64,000 bases of DNA from Gordionus sp. m RMFG-2023 (taxonomy: Eukaryota; Nematomorpha; Gordioida; Chordodea; Parachordodidae). The notes beneath the pieces were generated by a model, which searched no databases, was not told where the DNA came from, and was given only the letters and a program-made list of their open reading frames with translations. Both the position numbers and the translations under genes were made by a program. Numbering within the stretch: position 1 is the first letter of the stretch; each line of letters opens with the position of its first letter. This document shows, in pieces, positions 12,001 through 22,675 of this stretch. The stretch covers positions 36,371,366 to 36,435,365 of the forward strand of contig NC_088777.1 in NCBI RefSeq assembly GCF_954871325.1. Direction: 5' to 3'.

Positions 12001-15000
12001 AATATAAGTAACTAATTTATGTGTACAGTTCAGAATGTTGTGTATAGAGTATTTTTATTCTTTAAATTTAAATATAAATTTTTTTATTAACTGAGTTTGT
12101 AAAAGGGACTAGAGCCAATGAATTCCCAGCTTAATTAGTACCTTTTGTTATTCCAATTAGTGTTTTTTTTAAAAAAAAAATTAATTAATGTATCTTTCAA
12201 TATCAAAACCCATTTTTAAGGATCCATATAATTGGAAGATTTTTATAGAACAAATAGAATTAGTTGTATCTATGAGTGGTATGGTTGAAAATATCGGAAA
12301 TTTTCAAAATCAATGACTAGTTAGTGTTGTATTATTCAAATTATTATTTTTGTAATATTCAATTGCAAGCATAAAAAATTATATTTTATAAGATAAAATT
12401 TCAAACATAAAAAATTATTATTCAAAATTAAGAAAAGGATTGTATTTTATGAATTGTAATATGAACTGATCAAGCATAAAAAAAATATATTTTTGTAAGA
12501 TGCAATTCCAAGCATAAAAGATGATTATTCAAATTTCGGAAAAAGATTATATTTTAGGAATAGATATATAAAGCATGATAAAAAATCAAAAAAGTGCCAT
12601 TATGAATTATTCTACGAAATTTTTATATCCGATTTTTTATATTTTTGATAATTATATATTAAATAAATTTATTTTATATTAATCAATTGTGTTTTACATT
12701 AATTAGATTTATTATATATAATCTTTTAAATAAATTAATTATTCAGTATTTCTTTCTCTAACACACAACTCTAAAAGTTAACTTGAAAACATATCTATGG
12801 GGATTAATTTAGACAAATATTTATGATAAATAAATTTGTAAATTAAAAAAATTGTTATATATGCAATTTAAAATTAATTGCTAATCTTAAATTTAACTTA
12901 ATAAAAATAAACATTTTTATTAAAATCACCGTTTAAAAATAAATATATCATTTATAATTATATTTTACTAAACTAATCTAGTGTTGTAGACTTTCTTCAA
13001 AAATGTAACTCGTTATTTTTATAGTTATTTTTTAAAAAAGCGTTACTATTTCTCTTTTTACTCTTAACATAAAGTATTATTTTAAATTGATATAAGCTAA
13101 TATAAACTAATTTGCCTATGATTCGGCATTTATGTATCCTTAATTCTAATTGGAAAAAAAAGCTAAATAAATTTTCAAGCGATAAAGTAGAATAATTAAT
13201 TTAATTAGATATATTCAAAAAAAATCTATAATTTTTTTTAAATTGTTTTTTTGGGGAGAATTTTTTGAAGTCTTTCGTGATAGAAGGCACTGGATTTTTG
13301 ATTATCATAGTGCTATCATTTCTATGAGCGAAATCGGTTATATCTTTTTTATACATATATTGTTAAAACTATTAACTCGAAAAATGTTTGAAAATGTTGA
13401 AGAGTGACGAATTGCAGGGAATTCCACCCCCTCCTTGCACATTATTATCTTCGTAGGTTTTGAGAATTTCCCCGAAAATCTGGTTTGAAGAATGCGCAGA
13501 ATTTTCATATTTTTCAGTTATCGATTGATTAACGCTAATATTAGTATTTTGGATACGAGAATTGATGGCCTTGACCTTGCACCTACCGAATCTCCTCCTC
13601 TCGCCTATAAAATCTTCGTTAATCATCGTGAGATTTGCCCCATCTTTCATTTTTAAGGTAGAAGGTTTACAAATACTGCAGGGGCCCCATTCAGACCAGT
13701 CAGAGTATATCATCAATCCATCTAAAAAAGGTTGAAAGGAATGGAGATTATATTAAAATATTACTTTAGAAATTTTCTATAAAGACCACTAACATTGGCA
13801 TTTTTAAAAGTATAAATCGCAAAGATATATTGCCCAATCATTTATATCAGCCTTTAAATAAAATTGCTTTAACCGATAAAATATTTATAAGGGAAGCCAA
13901 TTAGTTTGTTAACGTAAGTCAATCATTCTGATATTTTTAAAAAATTCAAGAATTAAACAAGCTATTTCCAGAAAAAAAAGAATCTATTTCTTTAACAACT
14001 ATTAATTGGTTCAATATTTAATGGCAAGATTTTAAAACAGTAGGGGAGGGGGGTCGGAGCTAAAATACAAATAAGATAAACGACATAAAATTTACCCTGT
14101 GTCTGAATGAGATCAAATTTATAAAGAATATATATTTACATTATAAGTTTTTAATCGAGCCCTCCTGGTTTAAAATATTTTGACAAAAAATGATTTTACC
14201 AATTTTCTCATATTTTGGAAAAATTTTTTTTAAAATTTTTTGCCCCTGTTTAAAAAATTTACCAAATAAACCCAAATTATACTTTTGATTTTGTATGCAA
14301 TATAATGCCTAGACCATAGAATAAAAGTTGTTCGTAAATTCTACCTTATATAGAATTGTCACGAAAGTTATATAATATAACTTAAAGACCCTTAGGGTAA
14401 AGTGTCAGGGGTGAAGCATACATTAATCAAATGCAAGAAATTTAATTTATAATGATGTCTGTAATATTTGGAGCAAATTATAAAGCTAGAAATTAGTGTA
14501 GAATGGGTGATTTGGACTGTGAACCCAATTTGCAAATATTGATAGTCATTATAATACATTCATAATACTATCATTATTAATTTTATTATTGTTTTCTTTC
14601 TTGCTGAAATATATAATTAGCCAATATTGGCAAAAGCAGAGACCTGGAGCGAACCGAACCACTCTTTTATACTAAAAAACCTTCATGATTTTCTGAACCA
14701 TAACTGAAAATTTATACCAAATCGATAAAAGGAGCGAGCCAAACCTATATATTCTCAATCTATTTTTAATCCGCAAATAAAAACAAACATTTTTTATAAA
14801 GAATAAAAACTTGTCGATTATTTTATAAGTTTGCAAATTTCAACTAAAATTTTAAGTAATAAGTTTTAAAAGTAATATTCAATTTTAATATTCTTGGGGA
14901 ATTAATCAAGGCACAGTGGTGGTGTTATTTAAAGGGTACAGTGGGCTTGAGCTTGCTAAAATATTTGGCGAACCCCTTCCCTTCGAAAAATTATTTTATT

Positions 15001-16712
15001 TATTTTCCTTTTTTATACTAATTTATCAGGACATTTTTGCTAATTTTGAAATAAAAAATTATTTTTTTCAAACAAAATTAGCCCACTGAATTAAAAAAAA
15101 TTAGCAACGCAACTTTAGTACAGCTACAGTGTTGAGACAATGTTTTCAATAATATATTTTATTTTTTACACTTCCTTTTTTTCCTCAAAAATTCGGTGTA
15201 TTTATGTAAGCATCAGTAAATGTTATTAGACCTGTCAAATAGTCTTTGTATTTCGGAACAGGACATCTGGTAACTATAATATGTAAAGAAATATTATAAT
15301 TTAAAAAAAGATTTAATTTGATGTATAACAAAATTCATTTAAAAACCTTTAATATTTAACAAAATCAAATTTAATGTAATCTTTTTGCAATTAAATAACT
15401 TTATTTGAGAGGGTAAGGAAATTTTTTATTTCAATAAGAAAATATGCAATTTTTAATCTGATAAAGATGCTAATTTAAAACCTTAAATACATAATTTTGC
15501 AGTTTCAATAATCTATATTATATTGACCGTAAATGGTTCGAGTAATCATTTGGCATATTCCACATCCACTTAATTTAGAAGAAAAAAAAAAAAATTTTTT
15601 ACTAGTATAAAGTATCATAAGAAAGGAAAAGTATATAATATATTATAATTAGAGTTGTAAAATTTCTAAAAATTTTGAACCAGGATAAAATTCCCTGAAA
15701 AGGAACTGAGGATGAGGAAATTTGGAAGAAAAATGAGATTTTTAGTTTTTCTTTAAAATCCTTAAATTTGCTGAATTTGTTTTCCCAAAATATTAAATTT
15801 TGTTATTTTATCTTAAACAATTATAAAAAAATTTGTCTCAACTTAATGTCAATATTATCGCTCTGAGACTCCGATGTTGTGCTCTATTTAATAAAAATCC
15901 TTATTTTTGTAATCATTTAACGTTCATTTTTAAAATATTTAATCTATATTATTCATGCGACTTAATTTAGCGTTTTCGAAAACATCATACCTTTGCGTTT
16001 TTATTAATGTTTATAAATTGTTATCAATTTGCACTATCCTTTTGAAATGTATATTGTTTGCGTTTTGCACAATGAAACGCAAAATCTCAATTAGGTCAAA
16101 CTATAAGGATGTATATACTATTATTATTTTTTACTATAAGAGTAAGGATTCTTTTGAAAGAGGTTATTGTTAGGATAACTAACATTACTATCATCAATCT
16201 ACCTGTATCATGAGTCTCTTGTAGGGGTTAATTTTATAGAATTAGCTATAATCTGATAATAATGGTAAATGATTGATGAAGGATAATTGAATTTGAAAAT
16301 GTTTTAATTAATATAAGTAAAATGAAATTATTTAGCCTACAATTTTTTCAGATTGCGTGAAATGACAGGAATTCATCTATGGTATTTCCCTTAAAAACTG
16401 GGATTTTTTCCATTTTTTTTAAAACGCTAATTATTATATTTCAAATTTTAAATAGGATAATATAAAATTTTGAGATAAATTTTGAATTTCATATTTTATT
16501 CATACTTTCATTGAAGATCTCTTCCACAACGTCTAAATGGTAAAATATTTTGAAATGAGAGACCTGCTTGTTCCCTGTTTTATTAGTAGAGTTAATAGAA
16601 ACATCTATATCATCATCCCTTATGAGATAATCAGATCGGTCCACCATATCTTTACAAAAGTAAGTCCCAGCATCTATTTGGCGAAATTTTTTGATTGTCA
16701 ACGTATGGCTAT
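8876..16712 (-). CDS. FAM187-like Ig-domain cell-surface protein (gene span, partial)
   Basis: A host gene read leftwards, recovered as at least five exons: 16506-16712, 13377-13721, 10046-10112, 9314-9460 and 8876-9020. The order of parts matches what I remember of vertebrate FAM187A: second half of a V-type Ig domain (IDAGTYFC), a thrombospondin-like WSEWGPCSIC segment with a GERRRFGRC motif, a Cys-containing linker, then a second Ig domain (DSIDLYCPG, Trp in IRWQNG, GDTGEFSCW). Splice phases agree at all joins that can be tested (16506/13721; 10046/9460; 9314/9020). Missing are the signal peptide, the first Cys of Ig domain 1 and a transmembrane segment; the 5' exons would lie right of 16712. 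An acidic/lysine-rich open stretch at about 10500-10720 on the same strand may be one more exon. FAM187 identity is inference from motif order; the Ig character is directly visible. Confidence 0.65.
9065..9300. repeat. (TTCC)n / (GGAA)n microsatellite
   Basis: A pure TTCC tract runs from 9065 to about 9250 (some 46 units), then turns into interrupted TTCC and finally TCCC units to about 9300. It lies inside the intron 9021-9313 of the minus-strand FAM187-like gene, and on that strand begins about 13 nt after the splice donor. Being tetranucleotide without stops, it stays open in several frames, which explains long Pro-Ser-Phe-Leu or Lys-Glu-Gly-Arg open frames here that are not genes. Confidence 0.95.
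9314..9460 (-). CDS. FAM187-like: exon with C-strand Trp of second Ig domain
   Basis: The acceptor is TATATATAG before 9460; the first base completes GG|G after the 10046-10112 exon. The 147-nt exon (1 + 48 codons + 2) reads LSETKRKMEEETFEETF, then AIRWQNGTHVIRHSPISF, then DDTSSDAINEAKL, ending in AG for the next exon. AIRW supplies the Ig core Trp. The donor AAG|GTGCGG lies about 13 nt from the microsatellite. If this donor were skipped, the frame would run through the repeat as Lys-Glu-Gly-Arg units. Confidence 0.7.
9596..9792. repeat. Palindromic TA-type MITE, copy 3
   Basis: The left end GTGTGTTAAACGACTCGATT and the right end, whose complement is ATGTTGTTAAACGACTC, form a long inverted repeat, each flanked by TA (9594-9595 and 9793-9794). 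The centre includes the shared GCGCCATCCATAAGCAAAATC block. It lies in the intron between the 9314-9460 and 10046-10112 exons of the FAM187-like gene. Confidence 0.7.
10046..10112 (-). CDS. FAM187-like: short exon with first Cys of second Ig domain
   Basis: A 67-nt exon between acceptor ATTTATAG and donor AGG|GTACAG. It reads RGIPSFKIEAEEGDSID then LYCPG: B strand of an Ig domain with its cysteine, directly comparable with the IISCPG segment of vertebrate FAM187A as I recall it. It starts in phase 1 and ends in phase 2, and the end joins the 9314-9460 exon perfectly (GG|G). Confidence 0.65.
10615..10735 (-). CDS. Possible linker exon of the FAM187-like gene
   Basis: On the minus strand this reads LKKYMSKQKEPKGKKATENI then EEQDIDIQEETIDGSASKT, a charged, non-repetitive composition quite unlike the surrounding A+T-rich noise, and lies where a linker between the WSEW segment and the second Ig domain is expected. 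A phase-1 donor ACGA|GTTTCT at 10615 would join to RGIPSF in the next exon, but other donors are possible and the only acceptor seen (AAAAAAAAG) has no pyrimidine tract. Start and end are therefore uncertain. Confidence 0.35.
11031..11090. repeat. 30-bp unit in perfect tandem duplication
   Basis: The unit beginning ATCTAAAGCTTACATC and ending TCTCAAACCC is repeated exactly at 11031-11060 and 11061-11090. It lies in non-coding DNA, presumably an intron of the FAM187-like gene. No function is visible. Confidence 0.95.
11091..13376. other. A+T-rich intronic DNA
   Basis: Between the possible linker exon and the WSEW exon of the FAM187-like gene. I searched the minus strand for a Cys-rich exon corresponding to the expected C-x-x-x-C linker and did not find one. 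The frame at 11393-11596 (-) has no recognisable domain. Confidence 0.4.
13377..13721 (-). CDS. FAM187-like: exon with WSEWGPC (thrombospondin-like) segment
   Basis: Acceptor TTTTTTAG before 13721; the first two bases complete A|AT after the upstream exon. The exon reads GLMIYSDWSEWGPCSICKP, then a linker, GERRRFGRCKVKAI about 40 residues in, a polar Ser/Asn stretch, then GGGGIPCNSSLF. The W-x-x-W-x-x-C, C-x-x-C and following R-x-G-x-C resemble a type-1 thrombospondin-like motif as found between the two Ig domains of FAM187 proteins. The proposed donor CGA|GTTAAT at 13377 is phase 1; the in-frame stop lies just beyond. This is the most characteristic exon of the gene. Confidence 0.7.
13722..16505. 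other. A+T-rich intronic DNA of the FAM187-like gene
   Basis: The 2.8-kb gap between two phase-compatible exons. At 14637 there is an isolated CAGAGACCTGGAGCGAACC, which looks like the left end of a hAT-type element, but no matching right end was found. Nothing else is recognisable. Confidence 0.5.
16506..16712 (-). CDS. FAM187-like: exon with second half of first Ig domain
   Basis: A 207-nt exon (2 + 68 codons + 1). The acceptor is TTTTAATCGCAG; the frame reads SHTLTIKKFRQIDAGTYFC, the E-F region of a V-type Ig domain with D-A-G-T-Y-F-C, then KDMVDRSDYLIRDDDIDV, and ends HLDVVEEIFNE with donor GAAA|GTATGA. The phase-1 end joins exactly to the phase-1 start at 13721. Further 5' exons (signal peptide, B strand) were not found up to the transposon block at 17.4 kb. 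Confidence 0.65.
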
Positions 16713-17387
16713 CTGCGATTAAAATAATTTGAAACATTTCTTAAAATCCTGGAAAATTTATTTGTGTTGTCTACTGATTTCTCAAATAAGTAATAATTAA
16801 CATACAAGCTTAATATCTAGAAAATTTTAAAGATTTACAAATACCAATTTTTCTCCACTTATATTAGAGATAATTGTTTAAAGAATATAATACATTTAAG
16901 TTAAAAGAGATGATAATTGGATATATAAAAATTTAGAAAAATTAATTATCAAAAGACCGGGGATAGTGTGTTCCCGGGGTAGGTATTTCCTTCTCAAATA
17001 ATTTAAAAATTAATAAAGTTTAAGATTTGAAATTTAAGCCAAATATGTATTATAATAAGGTGCTTAAGTAGGTCCAAAATTGTTTCGGACAAAATTGCTT
17101 GAAAAATTTTAAATGCAAATTTAAGTTTCAACATACCCAAAGTAACTTTTTTAAATTTTACATTTTCACGAATAACTTTTTTATAAAAGTTGTTCAGACT
17201 TAATATAAATTCTAAATGATAAGAAAATCTCCATTTTATCATATATAAAAATATTGACAATCATTATTTTAATTTAATATTCTAAATTTAATTTTTAAAT
17301 GATTCTGTGTACCTGGGGAAGGTATTAGCGGGGTGCGTCTTTTACTTTTACATACATTCATTAAAATATTGGTTCTGATTTTGTAAA

Positions 17388-17709
17388 ATGGTTCGAACAT
17401 ATATTAGAAAAACTAACAAAGAAAATAGATAATCAAAAGGCAAGTATTCTTCAAATGCTGAAAGATAAGATACCTTTGACAGTTATAACCATGAATACGA
17501 ATTTAAGTTATGGGAGGTATATTTATATATTTAAATTAGTATATATTTAAGAAACTAAGCATTAAGAGGTTTAATAAATTGTTCAAAAGGAATGAAGATT
17601 TTAAGAGCGATATCTTCACAGATCAGTATTTTCTCCTATTCAAGAAGCTAAATTAACAGATTATTTAATTAAACGACCAAGATTATTTTCAGGATTATGC
17701 CCTAAACAA
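17388..17709 (+). pseudogene. Jerky/pogo transposase, decayed N-terminal part
   Basis: ATG at 17388-17390 starts MVRTYIRKTNKENR followed by a stop, then SKGKYSSNAER and another stop in the same frame. A second clean piece (frame from 17626) reads VFSPIQEAKLTDYLIK, then RPRLFSGLCPKQ, preceded by a possible acceptor CTTCACAG at 17617-17621. A donor-like GGGAG|GTATAT at 17516 suggests a 105-nt intron in between, but phases do not match, so indels are present. These parts correspond to the DNA-binding and linker regions of the transposase. Confidence 0.6.
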
Positions 17710-17904
17710 GTATTTTAATCCTTTGTTATATCATATATCTCTGTAAAATGAATTTTTATATAATCTTTAAATTTATGCCATGGTATTTCTATAGTGATAC
17801 CAAATTTTATTATAATTTTAACTATTTTTTATATTTTGTACCGCAGTATATATATCTTTTACAAAACAAACAATTAATCGTCGTGCACAATTAATAATAT
17901 GTAT

Positions 17905-19681
17905 CAGAGACCTGCAGGCCCGGCCCTAAACCCGGCACGGGCCGGGCCGTATATTAAATTTTTTAAATATACCCGGGCCGGGCTGGACCTAAACAATTTT
18001 TTTTAAACATATCCGGGCTGGGCCTAAAATTTTTTTTTAAAATATATCCGGGCCGGGCCTAAGATTGTTAAACCCGGGCCGGGCCTTAATATTTTTTATA
18101 AAAATTTTTACATTATGAGTTAATGGTTATAAGATTATATTATGTTATAGTTATGATTAATATAATATTGGGTGATGGTTGACACTACCTAACACCCACA
18201 AATCGATCTAATTATTAATTTCCTGCAAATTTCTTCAAAGTATTAATATATTTTTTTATAATTCATATCTAAATTTTTACAACATATTTTACCAAAACAA
18301 TCAAATAAAGGAATATCTTAAATAAGCCCCAATATTCAAGTATTCTTAATATATTTTTTTATAATTCATATCTAAATATTTAGAATATATTTTACCAAAA
18401 CAATCAAATAAAGGAATATCACTTCTTGAAGTTTTTCAAAGCGAAAAAGGAGAAATAAAATTGATTTTACTTAATATAAAGCATTTTTTAATTGAAAAAT
18501 TTGTTTTACACAAGTATCATTTTATTTCTCTTTTTCCCTGTCCCAAATTCAAGCAATTACGTATGTAGTCAGGGACAGATCGCAAGATGACGGAAAACTA
18601 TATAAAAGATTATATTAAATTACAAGAGGCTCAGGAAGTAAATGAAATACCATCGACCAGTCAAATTACGACTGTTGTTAAACAAACTGTATCGTTTTAC
18701 AAATGGGGCGATGGTAATTCTGGTAATATGTCAATACCCGATGATGAATATTATAATTATATAAATAAAAAAATAGATGAAACATTTAAGGTGGATGATT
18801 TGTTAGAGTGGTGGGCGGCTCATCAAAGCGAATTTCCAATTTTAGCAAAATTGGCAATTCCTGCTACAAGTGCAAGCTGTAAGCGGAATTTTTCCACTAC
18901 GAGAATTCTTAAAGAAAGAAGAAGTAATCTTCAACCTGAAAAGGTAGATATGCTTCTCTTTCTTCATGATAATTTGTGAATTTTTAATATCTTTCTTGAG
19001 TATAGGGTTTCGTCAATCATGCTGGTTTTTTACTTTGCAAACTGTCAAATATTTATTGCATTTATTTTATTTACCTTGAGTCATGAAAGTTTTTAATCCA
19101 ATATTTTTCATTATTTTTTTTACAATATTATATAATACAATTATCTTCTTTTGTTAAAAATTTATATTATAAAATAAATTATATTAATATTGTGCAATTA
19201 GATTATATTTTCAAAATACTATTTATTATACATGCATTTTTTTAAATAGCGATTTATTTTTATTTTATAAATTAAATAGTAAATTAAATACAATATATTA
19301 TATTCTCAAAATATTTTCCATTTTTTAAATTAAATATTAGTTTTATTTTTTTTAAATGCAATATAAAATATAGTATATGCTCAAAATATTATTACCATTT
19401 TTATGAATATTAGTTTTATTTTTATAAATGCAATATAAAATATAGTATATGCTCAAAATATTCTTTTTTATAAATTCAATATAATATTCTCAAAATATTA
19501 GCTTTTTACATGTATTTTTTAAATAATAAGCGATAATACTCGCTGAAAAATATGGTAAAATACTTCATAGGTGAATTTTTGTATATACCAGGTCGAATAT
19601 AATTTTAAAAAATTCCGACGCCGTACCTGAAATTTTTAAATCCGGGCCGGGCCGTGCAAATGGTACCTCTGCAGGTCTCTG
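17905..19681 (+). mobile_element. hAT transposon copy, 1777 bp, internally deleted
   Basis: The ends are CAGAGACCTGCAGGCCCGG (left) and its inverse TACCTCTGCAGGTCTCTG (right), giving a 13-bp perfect core CAGAGACCTGCAG. Flanking octamers ATATGTAT (17897-17904) and ATATATAT (19682-19689) match at 7 of 8, the hAT duplication. Both subterminal regions have repeated CCGGGCCGGGCC blocks separated by A/T runs, a striking G+C island. The interior retains only a 130-codon transposase remnant (18587-18979). Duplicated 75-bp and 70-bp segments near 18240-18420 and 19350-19480 lie inside. The copy sits in the jerky/pogo intron, so it is younger than that element. Confidence 0.85.
18587..18979 (+). pseudogene. 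hAT transposase C-terminal dimerisation domain remnant
   Basis: An open frame of 130 codons. Residues about 75-130 read LLEWWAAHQSEFPILAKLA, then IPATSASCKRNFSTTRILKE, then RRSNLQPEKVDMLLFLHDNL, the standard hAT C-terminal block (W-W, P-x-L-A, P-A-T-S-A-x-x-x-R-x-F-S, R-x-x-L-x-P-E-x-V). The start ATG is probably not original: full-length family members run to about 600 residues, and the zinc finger and catalytic regions are gone. Its products could only be partial. Confidence 0.85.
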
Positions 19682-19769
19682 ATATATATATTTAAAATTC
19701 ATCATATATTTAATTGCCTTTGAGGCTAATTGTTTCTATTACATCTATTCTCTCCTTTTTTGGGCTTTA

Positions 19770-22258
19770 GATTTGAAACGGTATAAATTGTTTTCTTATC
19801 CGTTTTGGATAACGGCTACTTGTACTTTCGTTCTCTACCACCGTTTGCTCATTACTGTCGATTTCATCTTATCATTTATGATGGTGTCTTTGGTCACCAA
19901 TTCGTGTATAGGATCAATGTCTTTGGTCATTGAGTTTTGTATAGGCTCAATGTCTTTTGCTATCGAATTTTGTATATGATCATTATCATTCATTTGTGGT
20001 GTAGTTTGCATCGTTTCTTCTTCTCTTCCCTCCTCTCTATTTTTTAAATCGGAGTTGTCGAACCTATGTTTTAACTGATTAATATGTCTTCTCCATACCC
20101 CTAATTTAGTTTCAACTAAAAACGTCATTGGTCCTGTTCTTTTAACGATGATACCTGGTATCCAATTATCCTTTTTAAAATCTATTGAATATATTTTTTC
20201 ATTTATATTAAAAAAACCTGGTAACTTGAGGTATATATGGATGAGGATAAATTGGTTTTATTAATTGTAAAGGTCCTATGGGTTGAAATTTAAGCCATTG
20301 AACTTGGTGATTGTTTTGTGGTTATTTGTGGCGTATTTCGATAATTAAACAAAAAATCTTGTATTTTATTATAATCATTATGTTTTTTTAAAATTTTTTT
20401 AAAAGTTTGTACTAACCGCTCCGCTTCTCCTTTGGTTTTAGGGTGGTATGGGGCACTATATACATTTTCAATTGATAATTGTTTGCAAAATAAACTAAAT
20501 TGTCTACTTTGAAATGGGGGGCCATTATCCGTAACAATCGTATTGGGGTAACCGAAAATAGCAAAAAGTCTTAACAATTTTCTTACTTCAGAAAAATTAT
20601 TCGTCGTCATTTTTTATATTTCAGGCCATTTACTAAAACTATCTATTATTACTAGATATATATCTCCGTTAATTGGTCCGGCAAAATCTAAATGAATTCT
20701 TCCCCATGGTTTATTTGCGGAGGGCCATTTCCCTATGATCGTTTTATTGCCAGGATTATTTGTTTGACATAATTCACAATTCTTACCGTGTAATTCGATA
20801 TCCTCGTTAATATTCGGCCACCTAACGTTCTCTTGTGCTAATAATTTTGTTTTAGTATAACCCTGATGCTCCATATGTAAAAAAGACAAAATATTTACTT
20901 GTAATTTTTTTGGAATTATGGTTCTTAATCCCCATAATATACACCCTGCCTCCATCGTGAGTTCATTTCGGCGCTGAAAAAACGGTTTTAGATTTTCCTC
21001 TATTATCTTTGGCCATCCAGTTGTAAGGTTACGTGAAACCTTTGATAATACCGGGTCATTTCTTGTGTGTGCTTTTATATCTAACGCTGAAATAAATTGT
21101 GGAGCATCCGATACTATTAAATTAATATCTAACTCTTCCCAAGCAGATGGTTTACCGTCAATTGGAAACCGGGAAAGCATGTCCGCATTACTATTTTTTT
21201 TTCGTCCCTCGAAGTTGCAATTCATAATCATAATTTGTTAGTAATAATGACCATCTTACTAATCTTGATGACATATCTGTTATTCTTTTATGTGGATTAA
21301 GTAGCGATATTAGGGGTTTATGGTCAGTAATGATAATGAAATGTCTGCCAATTAAATATTGTTTAAATTTAATTAATCCAAATATAATTGCTAAAGCCTC
21401 ACGCTCTATCTGACTGTAATTTCGTTCGGCAGCATTTAATGTTCGAGATATAGTATCCAATCAGGTTTTTCCTCGTTGTTAATGATATGAGATATAACTG
21501 ATCCTATTCCATGTTGAGATGCATCAGCAGCTAGAATTATCGGGTTTTCCGGATTATAATGTGTTAAAATTGGTGCTTCTGATATTAATTTTATTAATTA
21601 CAATTGTTTCATTATTTGTCCATTTCCATCGCACATCTTTCCTTAAAAGCCTATATAATGGAGCGGCAATAGTCGAAAAATTATTTATAAATTTTTGATA
21701 ATAATTTATTATACCGATAAAAGCTTGTAATTCTTTAACGTTTTTAGGTAACGGTGCTTCTAAAATTGCATTGACATTCTTATTTGTTGTCGTAATTCCC
21801 TCTTCGCTAACGGTATGACCTAAGAATTCAATCTTTTCTTTAAAAAAAATTACATTTTTTTAGATTTAATTTCATACCGTTTATTTCTAACGTCTTTAAT
21901 ACATTTATCAAATTTTTTTTATGACTCTCAATTGATTCCCTCATAATTATTATATCGTCCAAATATACTGCTACTCCAGGTAATCCCTTTAATAATGAAT
22001 CCATTGCTTGTTGAAAAATCGCTGGCTCTGAGGCTGCCCCAAACGGAAGTCGTGTGAAACGATACAATCCACTAGGCGTGTTGTACTAACAACTTTTTTG
22101 CCTCCTCATCTAGCTCTATTTGAAAATACGCTTCGGATAAATCTAATACTGTATATTTACACCCATTACCTAGTGTGGCTAATAATTCATTAATTCTGGG
22201 TAAAGGATATTTATCTATCAAAATATTTGCATTAACCGTTTGTCTGTAATTATGTATG
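19770..22258 (-). mobile_element. Ty3/gypsy LTR retrotransposon fossil (pol part)
   Basis: Read leftwards from 22258: reverse transcriptase (with the YLDD box near 21970), RNase H (about 21200-21460), an H2C2-type zinc-binding region and integrase core (about 20290-21190), and a C-terminal tail to about 19770. Family: Ty3/gypsy from domain order and motifs. No gag, protease or LTR is present. It is broken, with about five or more breaks, and truncated at its 5' side at 22258. It lies inside the intron of the jerky/pogo gene, antisense to it, so it inserted after that element. Without LTRs its age cannot be estimated; the amount of decay suggests it is old. Confidence 0.85.
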
Positions 22259-22369
22259 ATATATTTTATTATATTAATTATAAAATAAATTCAGAATAAA
22301 ATTTAAGAATTAGGATTTTAATTAGATTGCCAATATATAAATAATTTAATGTCTTATGTTTAAATTTAG

Positions 22370-22630
22370 GTTAGAGTTTTAGCTTATCAAATGGCCAAGA
22401 GGTATAGTTTACAAGCAAAATCTTGGGAAATAACTCAATCAGCTGATGAAGACTGGTTTGGAGCATTTAAAGAAATCCAACTATTTCTTTGAGAACACCA
22501 GAGGCTACAAGTATAGCCAAGGCTACCAATTTCAATATGAAAATGGTTGATTTATTTTTTAATAATTATTTGACTGTCACAAGGGAAAATAACTTTCTAC
22601 CATGTGATATATTTAATATGGATGAAACTG
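22370..22630 (+). pseudogene. Jerky/pogo transposase, second exon (one frameshift)
   Basis: The acceptor AAATTTAG precedes 22370. The first 34 codons give VRVLAYQMAKRYSL, then SADEDWFGAFK; after one missing base at about 22471 the frame continues RNPTISLRTPEATSIAKATN and ends FNMDETG, which carries the first catalytic Asp of the DDE triad. The donor ACTG|GTAAAT at 22631 opens a 45-nt intron. The segment matches the W-x-x-x-F-x-x-R-x-P-x-L-S-x-R-x-P-E-x-T-S block of jerky/Tigger proteins. Confidence 0.85.
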
Positions 22631-22675
22631 GTAAATTAAAATATATATGATAGCAAATCTTTAATATTTTCATAG

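Noticed and set aside
17003-17260. An 85-codon frame on the minus strand, considered as a 5' exon of the FAM187-like gene.
   Set aside because: No Ig motif, and composition like random A+T-rich DNA; no suitable donor joins it to the 16506-16712 exon.
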